This document shows positions 1 through 6,886 of a DNA stretch of 64,000 bases, piece by piece. The stretch is from Streptomyces filamentosus (GTDB lineage Bacteria > Actinomycetota > Actinomycetes > Streptomycetales > Streptomycetaceae): assembly GCF_014654895.1 (NCBI RefSeq), contig NZ_BNBE01000004.1, positions 868,001-932,000 on the forward strand, read 5' to 3'. Position 1 is the first letter of the stretch. Each line of letters starts with the position of its first letter. The position numbers and the translations under genes are program-made. The notes under the pieces are model-generated. The model searched no databases. It saw nothing but the letters and a program-made list of their open reading frames with translations, and was not told the origin of the DNA.

Positions 1-8
1 GTTCGCGG

Positions 9-344
9 TCACCGTTCGAGGTGGTCGATCAGTTTCGTCTCGCTTCGGTGCAGCCGGGCGCGCTCCTCCGGCGGGAGGGACGCCAGTGCGTCGACGAGGG
101 AACGCGTCCGGGGTACGCGGACCATCGCACCCGAATAGATCCGGCACCCGGAGCACCAGGCCAGGCCGACGCACCGCTCGAACAAGGGGGAATCGGGAGG
201 GTGGAGGCGGAACCGGTACGAGCGGACGGGAGTCCCGCAGGCGGCGCAGAGACGGCGGTCGCCGTCCTCGACCGTGTCCCAGGCCGCGACCTTCGTCCAG
301 TGCCGCCGGCCTGCCGGTGCTCTTCAATTCGTCATGCGCGCCAT
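9..344 (-). pseudogene. small zinc-ribbon-like protein, interrupted by an in-frame stop
   Basis: Read on the minus strand from an ATG at 344, preceded by a good AGGGA ribosome site, the frame meets TGA at codon 7 (324-326) and is then open to a TGA at 9-11. The open part has strong Streptomyces-like codon use and encodes about 105 residues with two Cys pairs (CAACG and CSGC) that look like a zinc ribbon, followed by a helical tail. No ATG, GTG, TTG or CTG lies between the stop and the conserved part, so a later start cannot rescue it. A single C-to-T change (CGA to TGA) would explain the break. It follows the 360-938 gene by 15 bases, probably one transcript. A sequencing error is the main alternative. 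Function unknown. Confidence 0.5.
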
Positions 345-359
345 TGTCCCTGACGGGCG

Positions 360-938
360 CTACTTGACCAGGTGGAAGTCCGGATGCCGCAGCCATGCCG
401 CCAGGAACTCCGCGTCACCGACGTGCCGGACCCCCCGCCCGCCGTCCCCGGTCTCGTACGGGACTTCCACGACCCTTCCGGGAAGGGCGGCGACCAACGC
501 TCTCGCCCGGTCCGGAGACGCCCCCTCGTCCGTGTCGCCACAGGAGGCGGAGGAGACCAGGACACCGTCGAAGTCGACCAGTGCTTCGAGACGTCGGGCG
601 AGTGCGAGCGCCAGGTGGCCGAGCAGCCGGTGGTTCGCCGGGCCCGAGCAGCCGGCACCGAGCACCAGCCCCTGCACCGGTGACCGGGAGAGGGCCGAGT
701 AGTCCTCGTCCTCCCCCGGCGTCTCCTGGTCCTCCGTCAGGAAGAAGACGCCCACTCCGGTGGGATCCGGCACGGGGAACCCCACGGCCGAACCGTCCTC
801 CACCCAGAAGTCCAGGGTGCCGCCGGCCTTGGCCTCGACCGGTCGGCAGAAGCTCTCCAGCCATGGCACGACGTCGGCCAGGATGTCCTCGAACGCGCGC
901 CGCTCGAAGAGCAACAGTCCCACTGCAGGTCCCGACAT
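360..938 (-). CDS. DUF6368-like hypothetical protein
   Basis: A 192-residue acidic cytoplasmic protein starting MSGPAVGLLLFERRAFED. A longer reading from 1034 would run through the GGATCC repeat array and is rejected. From memory it resembles short Streptomyces proteins annotated DUF6368; no catalytic motif, signal peptide or membrane segment is visible. It lies downstream of xylB on the same strand but is separated from it by the repeat array, so co-transcription is uncertain. Function unknown. Confidence 0.7.
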   Translation of the reverse strand: MSGPAVGLLLFERRAFEDILADVVPWLESFCRPVEAKAGGTLDFWVEDGSAVGFPVPDPTGVGVFFLTEDQETPGEDEDYSALSRSPVQGLVLGAGCSGPANHRLLGHLALALARRLEALVDFDGVLVSSASCGDTDEGASPDRARALVAALPGRVVEVPYETGDGGRGVRHVGDAEFLAAWLRHPDFHLVK

Positions 939-1012
939 GCCGCCCCCGTGTGTGGTGTTCTGGTGCCGCCCGGGTCGGGTGCGCGGTCGGACGCGCGGAG
1001 TTCGGGGCGGGT

Positions 1013-1151
1013 GGACCGTGGATCCAGGATCCAAAATCCCGGATCCAAAATTCCGGACCCTGGATCCAAAGTCTCGGATCTCGGATCCAGAATATTGGAT
1101 CCAGGATCACGGATCCGACCCCCGAATCCCGACCCCCGGATCCCGGATCCC
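1013..1151. repeat. heptad GGATCC repeat array 1
   Basis: About twenty head-to-tail 7-base units based on GGATCCN, alternating with degenerate units such as AAATCCC. GGATCC or a one-base variant begins at 1020, 1027, 1041, 1055, 1062, 1076, 1083, 1097, 1104 and 1111, all in one 7-base phase. After one 6-base unit the phase resumes at 1117, 1124, 1131, 1138 and 1145. It lies between the end of xylB and the next minus-strand gene. Because 7 is not a multiple of 3, all frames stay open and yield artefactual D-P-G-S/I-Q-N peptides. A second array of the same kind is at 19691-19816. Confidence 0.9.
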
Positions 1152-1171
1152 TGCCCCCCCTGCCCCCGCCC

Positions 1172-2668
1172 TCAGCCCAACAACCCCTGCCCAGCCGCCG
1201 CCAACACCCCCTCCACCCGCCCCCACGTCTCCTCGTCGCGGGCGACGGCCGGAAGGGTCTGACCGGTGCCGGTGCCCCAGGCGGTGGCGAGGGTGACGGG
1301 GTTCTGGCCGGTGGCCGCGGCGGCGGCGAGGGCGGCGGCGCCGAGGGCGACGAGTTCGGTGGCGGCGGGGAGGACGAGGGGGCGGCCGGAGAGGCGGCGG
1401 ACGGTCTCGGTCCAGGTGCGGCCGCGGGCGCCGCCGCCGATGAGGCGGAGGGGGCGGTCGCGGACGGCGGGGTCGGCGGGGTCGAGGCCGCAGGCGGTGA
1501 GGAGGCCGTCGAGGGCGCGCAGGAGGGTGAAGGCGGCGCCTTCGTAGGCGGCGCCGAGGAGGGCGCGGGGGTCGGTGGTGTGGCGGAGGCCGGTGACGAG
1601 GCCGGAGGCGGCGGGGAGGTCGGGGGTGCGTTCGCCGTCGAGGTAGGGGAGGACGACGGTCTCGCCGCCGGGGAGGGCGTCCTCGCGGTCGAGGCCGAGG
1701 AGGCCGGCGAAGCGGTCGACGGCGAGGGTGCAGTTGAGGGTGCAGCCGAGCGGGAGGTACGTGCCGTCGGCGGCGGCGAAGCCGGCGAGGGCGGGGTCGG
1801 CGGGGCGGGTGCGGGTGGCGGCGAAGACGGTGCCGGAGGTGCCGAGGCTGACGACGGGGTGGTCGAGGAGGCCGCCGGTGCCGAGGCCGAGGCCGATGGC
1901 GGCGGCCATGTTGTCGCCGGTTCCGGCAGCGACGGCGACCGTGCGGGGCAGCCCCAGGGCTTCGGCGGCGGCCGCCGTGAGGCCGCCGACGCGGGTGGCG
2001 CCGGTGGGGGCCACCGTGGGCAGGTGGGCGGGGTCGAGGCCGAGGAGGGCGAGGACGTCGGGGTCGTAGGCGCCGTCGGCGGTGGCGTACCAGCAGGTGC
2101 CGGAGGCGTCGCCGGGGTCGGTGGCGGCCTCGCCGGAGAGGCGTTCGGTGAGCAGGTCGTGCGGGAGGCGGACGGCGGCGGTGGCCTCGGCGTGGTGGGG
2201 TTCGTGCTCGCGCAGCCACTGCCACTTGGCGGCGGTCATGGAGGCGACGGGGACGGAGCCGGTGCGGTCCAGCCAGGCCCCGGGGCCGCCGAGGCGGTCG
2301 GTGAGGGCGGCGGCCTGGGGGGCGGAGCGGGTGTCGTTCCAGAGGAGGGCGGGGCGCAGCGGCCGGTGGTCGGCGCCGAGGGCGACGAGGCCGTGCTGCT
2401 GGCCGGCGACGGCGATGCCGACGACGTCCTCGGGGTCGATGGCGCCTCCGGGTCCGGTGCCGGCGTCGTGGAGCGCCGCGCGGACGGCGGTGACCAGGGC
2501 GGTCCACCACTCCTCGGGGTCGCTCTCGCGGGCGCCGCCGGTGCCGGTGACGGTGTGCGGGGCGCGGCCGGTGCCGAGGACCCGGCCGGTGGCGGTGTCG
2601 ACGGCGACGGCCTTGGTGGACTGCGTGGAGCTGTCCACACCGATCACGACGGAGCGGCTGACGGGCAC
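1172..2668 (-). CDS. xylB: xylulokinase
   Basis: Phosphorylates D-xylulose to D-xylulose 5-phosphate with ATP, the second step of the isomerase route of xylose use. It is a 498-residue FGGY kinase, the usual length. Seen: N-terminal phosphate loop GVDSSTQSTK (10-19), substrate motif GQQHG (89-93), likely catalytic Asp252 in GTGDNMAAAIG, and a C-terminal GGGARG motif near 413. It is transcribed away from xylA across a 137-base gap holding the palindromic operator, so the two are surely co-regulated. Confidence 0.95.
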   Translation of the reverse strand: MPVSRSVVIGVDSSTQSTKAVAVDTATGRVLGTGRAPHTVTGTGGARESDPEEWWTALVTAVRAALHDAGTGPGGAIDPEDVVGIAVAGQQHGLVALGADHRPLRPALLWNDTRSAPQAAALTDRLGGPGAWLDRTGSVPVASMTAAKWQWLREHEPHHAEATAAVRLPHDLLTERLSGEAATDPGDASGTCWYATADGAYDPDVLALLGLDPAHLPTVAPTGATRVGGLTAAAAEALGLPRTVAVAAGTGDNMAAAIGLGLGTGGLLDHPVVSLGTSGTVFAATRTRPADPALAGFAAADGTYLPLGCTLNCTLAVDRFAGLLGLDREDALPGGETVVLPYLDGERTPDLPAASGLVTGLRHTTDPRALLGAAYEGAAFTLLRALDGLLTACGLDPADPAVRDRPLRLIGGGARGRTWTETVRRLSGRPLVLPAATELVALGAAALAAAAATGQNPVTLATAWGTGTGQTLPAVARDEETWGRVEGVLAAAGQGLLG

Positions 2669-2731
2669 GCCCTCACCTCTTCTCGTTCCTGCCGTTCGCC
2701 GCCCGGGGCTGGCGTCCCGGGGGCTGGTGGC

Positions 2732-2769
2732 GTATTAGTTGTCCCGGATTAGTTATCTCAGATAACAAA
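2732..2769. promoter_or_regulatory. xylose operator between xylB and xylA
   Basis: GTTATCT-C-AGATAAC at 2752-2766 is a perfect 7-1-7 inverted repeat. A possible xylA promoter (TTGTCC at 2739-2744, GATAAC at 2761-2766, 16-base spacer) would have the operator across its spacer and -10, suiting a repressor. TATTAGTTGTCC at 2733-2744 looks like a degenerate second half-site. The same sequence with two core changes occurs at 52752-52766 before the alpha-xylosidase gene. A ROK-family XylR is the expected binder; the only ROK gene in the window is at 22905-24161 and the link is unproven. Confidence 0.75.
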
Positions 2770-2805
2770 TCCGGCCGCCAGTACCCGCCAGAAGAAGGAC
2801 CCACC

Positions 2806-3978
2806 ATGTCCGAGCGTTTCTCCCCCTCCCCCGAGGACCGTTTCACCTTCGGCCTCTGGACCGTCGGCTGGCAGGGCCGCGACCCCTTCGGAGACGCGAC
2901 CCGTCCCGCCCTCGATCCGGTCGAGTCGGTCGAGCGGCTGGCCGCGCTCGGGGCGTACGGCGTCACCTTCCACGACGACGACCTCGTCCCCTTCGGCGCG
3001 CCGGAGGCGGAGCGCGAGGCCGTCGTGAAGCGGTTCCGGGACGCCCTCGACCGCACCGGCCTGAAGGTGCCGATGGCCACCACCAACCTCTTCACGCACC
3101 CGGTCTTCAAGGACGGCGCCTTCACCGCCAACGACCGGGACGTGCGCCGCTACGCGCTGCGCAAGACGATCCGGAACATCGACCTGGCCGTGGAGCTCGG
3201 CGCCACCACCTACGTCGCCTGGGGCGGGCGCGAGGGCGCCGAGTCGGGCGCGGCGAAGGACGTGCGGGTGGCCCTGGACCGCATGAAGGAGGCCTTCGAC
3301 CTGCTGGGGCAGTACGTCACCGAGCAGGGCTACGACCTGCGCTTCGCCATCGAGCCCAAGCCGAACGAGCCGCGCGGCGACATCCTGCTGCCCACCATCG
3401 GCCACGCCCTCGCCTTCATCGAGCGGCTGGAGCGGCCGGAGCTGGTGGGCGTGAACCCGGAGACGGGCCACGAGCAGATGGCCGGGCTGAACTTCCCGCA
3501 CGGCATCGCGCAGGCGCTGTGGGCGGGCAAGCTCTTCCACATCGACCTCAACGGCCAGTCCGGCATCAAGTACGACCAGGACTTCCGGTTCGGCGCGGGC
3601 GACCTGCGCCAGGCGTTCTGGCTGGTGGACCTGCTGGAGTCGGCGGGCTACTCCGGTCCGAAGCACTTCGACTTCAAGCCGGTGCGCACCGACGGCTTCG
3701 ACGGCGTCTGGGAGTCGGCGAAGAACTGCATGCGCAACTACCTGGTCCTGAGGGAGCGGGCGGCGGAGTTCCGGGCCGACGCGGAGGTCCAGGAGGCGCT
3801 CGCGGCCTCCCGGCTGCCCGAGCTGGCCGTGCCGACCGCGCCCGAGGGGCTGGCCGGGCTGCTGGCCGACCCGACCGCGTACGAGACCTTCGACGTGGAC
3901 GCGGCCGCCGGGCGTTCGATGGCCTTCGAGCGGCTCGACCAGCTCGCCCTGGAGCACCTGCTCGGCGTACGGCGCTGA
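2806..3978 (+). CDS. xylA: xylose isomerase
   Basis: Interconverts D-xylose and D-xylulose in the cytoplasm (also D-glucose and D-fructose). At 390 residues it has the actinobacterial class I length. Seen: catalytic FHDDD (His56, Asp57), YVAWGGREG near 133, the metal-binding IEPKPNEPRGDI near 180, NPETGHEQ near 218 and HIDLNGQ near 245. The ATG follows GAAGGAGG-like spacing (AGAAGGACC) and is used because the operator lies just upstream. It is divergent from xylB. Confidence 0.97.
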   Translation: MSERFSPSPEDRFTFGLWTVGWQGRDPFGDATRPALDPVESVERLAALGAYGVTFHDDDLVPFGAPEAEREAVVKRFRDALDRTGLKVPMATTNLFTHPVFKDGAFTANDRDVRRYALRKTIRNIDLAVELGATTYVAWGGREGAESGAAKDVRVALDRMKEAFDLLGQYVTEQGYDLRFAIEPKPNEPRGDILLPTIGHALAFIERLERPELVGVNPETGHEQMAGLNFPHGIAQALWAGKLFHIDLNGQSGIKYDQDFRFGAGDLRQAFWLVDLLESAGYSGPKHFDFKPVRTDGFDGVWESAKNCMRNYLVLRERAAEFRADAEVQEALAASRLPELAVPTAPEGLAGLLADPTAYETFDVDAAAGRSMAFERLDQLALEHLLGVRR

Positions 3979-3985
3979 GCCGGGG

Positions 3986-4048
3986 GCCCCTCGAAGCCCG
4001 GGGCCCGGCTCCCGCCGGAAAAGGGCCGGGGCCCGGGCTCCGAGGGGC
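3986..4048. terminator. large hairpin between convergent xylA and LacI genes
   Basis: Arms of 24 bases (3986-4009 and 4025-4048) pair with only two mismatches around a 15-base loop. It sits in the 78-base gap between the converging 3' ends of xylA and the rhamnose LacI gene, so it probably terminates both transcripts. There is no T-run, which is common in high-GC actinobacteria. Confidence 0.75.
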
Positions 4049-4056
4049 GCCGGCGG

Positions 4057-5085
4057 TCAGCGGGGCACGAGGGTGGAGCGCCGGACGACCAGTTCCGGCT
4101 GGAGGACGAGCTGTTCGTGCCGGTGCTCCGCCGCGTCCTCGCCGGTCTCCTCCAGGAGGAGTTCGGCGGCCCGGGCCCCCAGGGTCAGGGCCGGCTGGCG
4201 CACGGAGGTGAGCGGTACGGTCGCGGCCGCCGCGAACTCGATGTCGTCGTAGCCGACGATCGCCATGTCCTCCGGGACCCGCACCCCGGCCGCGTACAGC
4301 GCCTGGAGGACGCCGAGGGCCAGCAGGTCGTTGGCGCAGAAGACGGCGGTGGGGCGGTCGGCGAGGCCGAGGAGGCGGGAGCCGGCGTCCCGGCCGGAGG
4401 CCACGTCGAGCCGGTCCGCCGGGATCTCCCGGAGGGCGCCGGCGGGCAGCCCGGCCTCGGCGAGCGCGAGCAGCGCGCCCTCGCGGCGGTCGCGGACCTG
4501 CTGGAGGCGGTCGGGTCCGCTGACGTAGGCGAAGGTGCGGTGGCCGGTGGCGGCGAGGTGGCGGATCGCGAGGGAGCCGCCGGCGACGTCGTCGACGGAG
4601 ACCGAGCAGCCGCCGCCGTCGCCGCCGACCCGGTCGACCAGGACGTAGGGGATGCCGTGGCGGCGGAAGTCGCGGAGGTTGGCGCCGCTGGGGTCGGCGG
4701 GGGTGACGAGGACGCCCCGGACCCGCTGTTCCGCGAAGAGGGAGAGGTAGTCGGCCTCGTCGCCCGGGTTCTGGTCGCTGTTGCAGACCATGACGCCGAG
4801 TCCGGCGGCGCGGGCGGCGCGCTCGGCGCCGCGCGCGATGTCGACGAAGAAGGGGTTGCCCATGTCGAGGACGAGGAGCGCCACGATCCGGCTGCGGCCG
4901 GCCCGCAGCTGGCGGGCGGACTCGCTGCGCACGTAGCCGAGCCGGTCGATGACCCGGCGGACGTGCTCCAGGGTGGCCGGTGAGACCCGGTCGGGCTGGT
5001 TGATCACGTTGGAGACGGTGCCGACGGAGACGCCGGCCTCCCGCGCCACGTCCTTGATCCCGACCGTCCGCGCGGTGCCCGTCAC
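4057..5085 (-). CDS. LacI-family regulator, probable rhamnose repressor
   Basis: A 342-residue LacI/GalR protein with N-terminal helix-turn-helix (IKDVAREAGVSVGTVSNVIN), a hinge helix and a periplasmic-binding-protein-like sugar domain. The GTG at 5085 is preferred; an ATG at 5163 would add 26 residues whose codons have unusually many A/T third positions, although GGAGCC precedes it. It lies behind the rhamnose mutarotase gene on the same strand. The palindromes between the divergent mutarotase and isomerase genes are its likely targets, with rhamnose or a derivative as inducer. Specificity is inferred from position only. Confidence 0.85.
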   Translation of the reverse strand: MTGTARTVGIKDVAREAGVSVGTVSNVINQPDRVSPATLEHVRRVIDRLGYVRSESARQLRAGRSRIVALLVLDMGNPFFVDIARGAERAARAAGLGVMVCNSDQNPGDEADYLSLFAEQRVRGVLVTPADPSGANLRDFRRHGIPYVLVDRVGGDGGGCSVSVDDVAGGSLAIRHLAATGHRTFAYVSGPDRLQQVRDRREGALLALAEAGLPAGALREIPADRLDVASGRDAGSRLLGLADRPTAVFCANDLLALGVLQALYAAGVRVPEDMAIVGYDDIEFAAAATVPLTSVRQPALTLGARAAELLLEETGEDAAEHRHEQLVLQPELVVRRSTLVPR

Positions 5086-5178
5086 CCGTCCCACCTGCGT
5101 CCCACCTGGTCGTCCGTCCTGCCCCGTACCGCCCCGGCCGTCCGGGGCCGCGGTCTGTCGCATCCTATGCGGCTCCGC

Positions 5179-5499
5179 TCACGCGAGGTGGAAGACCTCG
5201 GCCAGCGGGCGCATCGCCTCGTCCGGCCGGCGCCCGTCGAGCTCCTCGAAGAAGCCGACCATCCCGGCCTGCCAGCGGGCGTTGACCTCGGTGGCCTCCA
5301 TGGCCGCCTTCGCCCGCTCGAAGTCCTCGGTCTCCAGATAGCCGACGAGGAGGCCGTCCTCGCGCAGGAAGAGCGAGTAGTTGCGCCAGCCGGCGGCGGT
5401 GAGCGCGTCGCGCATCTCCTGCCAGACCTCGGCGTGGCGGGCCCGGTACTCCTCCGTCCGTCCGGCGCGGACCTTCAGCAGGAAGCAGACCCTCTGCAC
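5179..5499 (-). CDS. rhaM: L-rhamnose mutarotase
   Basis: Interconverts the alpha and beta anomers of L-rhamnose, supplying the form used by the isomerase. It is 106 residues, the typical length of this small dimeric ferredoxin-like fold. Seen: start MQRVCFLLKVRAGRTEEYRA, the conserved HAEVWQEM and WRNYSLFLRED, and the C-terminal MRPLAEVFHL. It is divergent from rhaI and followed by the LacI gene. Confidence 0.93.
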   Translation of the reverse strand: MQRVCFLLKVRAGRTEEYRARHAEVWQEMRDALTAAGWRNYSLFLREDGLLVGYLETEDFERAKAAMEATEVNARWQAGMVGFFEELDGRRPDEAMRPLAEVFHLA

Positions 5500-5523
5500 G
5501 GCGGCTCCTCGGATCGCAGAGTC

Positions 5524-5584
5524 GAATGAAATGTTTCAGATTCCCCTCCACCGGACGCTAGGCCCCTGCCGCTTCCACGGTCAA
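5524..5584 (-). promoter_or_regulatory. rhaM promoter and operator
   Basis: On the minus strand TTGACC (5584-5579), an 18-base spacer and TAGCGT (5560-5555) form a good sigma-70-like promoter. Just downstream lies the imperfect palindrome TGAAA-TG-TTTCA (5527-5538) within GAAT...ATTC flanks, where a LacI-type repressor could block early elongation. Confidence 0.6.
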
Positions 5585-5589
5585 GAACC

Positions 5590-5642
5590 TTGACGACACC
5601 TTGGTCGCGGACTACGTTCCCTCGCGAATGAATCGATTCATT
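5590..5642 (+). promoter_or_regulatory. rhaI promoter and 16-base palindromic operator
   Basis: TTGACG (5590-5595), a 17-base spacer and TACGTT (5613-5618) make a near-ideal promoter. AATGAATCGATTCATT (5627-5642) is a perfect 16-base palindrome that would sit at the transcription start, the classic position for LacI-type repression. It controls the isomerase-to-lutC run; the adjacent LacI protein is the likely binder. Confidence 0.75.
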
Positions 5643-5669
5643 GAATGCTCTGAACTCACCGAGGTGGAC

Positions 5670-6836
5670 ATGCCCGACATCGCCGCCGTGAAGGCCGCCC
5701 TCGCCGCCCAGCGGATCGAGACCCCCTCCTGGGGCTACGGGAACTCCGGGACCCGCTTCAAGGTGTTCGCCCGGCCCGGCGTGCCCCGGGACCCGTACGA
5801 GAAGCTGGACGACGCCGCCGAGGTCCACGCCCGCACCGGCGCCGCCCCCAGGGTGTCCCTGCACATCCCGTGGGACCGGGTCGACGACTACGCCGCCCTC
5901 GCCGCGTACGCGAAGGAGCGCGGCCTGGAACTGGGCGCGATCAACTCCAACACCTTCCAGGACGACGACTACCGGCTCGGCAGCGTCTGCCACCCCGACC
6001 CGAAGGTCCGCCGCAAGGCCGTCGACCACCTCCTCGACTGCGTCGACATCATGGACGCGACCGGGTCGAAGGACCTGAAGCTGTGGTTCGCGGACGGCAC
6101 CAACTACCCGGGCCAGGACGACATCGCCGCCCGCCAGGACCGGCTCGCCGAGTCCCTCGCCGAGGTGTACGCGCGGCTCGGCGACGACCAGCGGATCCTC
6201 CTGGAGTACAAGCTCTTCGAGCCCGCCTTCTACGCCACGGACGTGCCGGACTGGGGCACCTCGTACGCCCACTGCCTCAGGCTCGGGCCGAAGGCGCGGG
6301 TCGTCGTGGACACCGGGCACCACGCGCCGGGCACCAACATCGAGTTCATCGTCGCCTTCCTGCTCCGCGAGGGGAGGCTCGGCGGCTTCGACTTCAACTC
6401 CCGCTTCTACGCCGACGACGACCTGATGGCGGGCGCCGCCGACCCCTTCCAGCTGTTCCGGATCATGCACGAGGTGGTCCGGGGCGGCGGTCTCGACCCG
6501 GCCGCGGGCGTGGCCTTCATGCTCGACCAGTGCCACAACGTCGAGGCGAAGGTGCCGGCCGTCATCCGCTCCGTGATGAACGTCCAGGAGGCCACCGCCA
6601 AGGCGCTCCTCGTCGACGCCGGCGCGCTCGCCGCCGCCCAGCGGGCCGGTGACGTCCTCGCCGCGAACGCCGTGCTGATGGACGCGTACAACACGGACGT
6701 ACGCCCCCTGCTGCGCGAACTCCGCGAGGAGCGGGGCCTCGACCCCGACCCCGTCGCCGCCACCCTCCGCTCCGGGCGCCTGGAGCGGATCGCCGCCGAA
6801 CGCGTCGGCGGCGCCCAGGCCGGCTGGGGCGCGTGA
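5670..6836 (+). CDS. rhaI: L-rhamnose isomerase
   Basis: Converts L-rhamnose to L-rhamnulose. It is a 388-residue TIM-barrel sugar isomerase of the Pseudomonas stutzeri RhaI type, not the longer E. coli RhaA type. Seen: SWGYGNSGTRFKVF near 25-38, acidic metal-site stretches LLEYKLFEP and VVDTGHHAPGTN, and FDFNSRFYADDD. The ATG at 5670 is chosen because GAGGTGG precedes it; the upstream in-frame ATG at 5628 lies inside the operator. First gene of the run ending at lutC. Confidence 0.92.
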   Translation: MPDIAAVKAALAAQRIETPSWGYGNSGTRFKVFARPGVPRDPYEKLDDAAEVHARTGAAPRVSLHIPWDRVDDYAALAAYAKERGLELGAINSNTFQDDDYRLGSVCHPDPKVRRKAVDHLLDCVDIMDATGSKDLKLWFADGTNYPGQDDIAARQDRLAESLAEVYARLGDDQRILLEYKLFEPAFYATDVPDWGTSYAHCLRLGPKARVVVDTGHHAPGTNIEFIVAFLLREGRLGGFDFNSRFYADDDLMAGAADPFQLFRIMHEVVRGGGLDPAAGVAFMLDQCHNVEAKVPAVIRSVMNVQEATAKALLVDAGALAAAQRAGDVLAANAVLMDAYNTDVRPLLRELREERGLDPDPVAATLRSGRLERIAAERVGGAQAGWGA

Positions 6837-6886
6837 CCCCTCCGCCGCCGTCCCCCCTCCCCCGCCCTCCACGAAGGAAGACCGCC

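Noticed and set aside
1013..1151. GGATCC arrays as a CRISPR or as coding heptad repeats
   Set aside because: Units are 7 bases with no spacers and no cas genes; open frames exist only because 7 is not divisible by 3, and they lack ribosome sites.
395..2752. Very long plus-strand open frame over xylB (785 codons)
   Set aside because: Antisense shadow caused by high third-position GC; Gly/Ala/Glu-rich nonsense with no domain, while xylB on the other strand is unmistakable.
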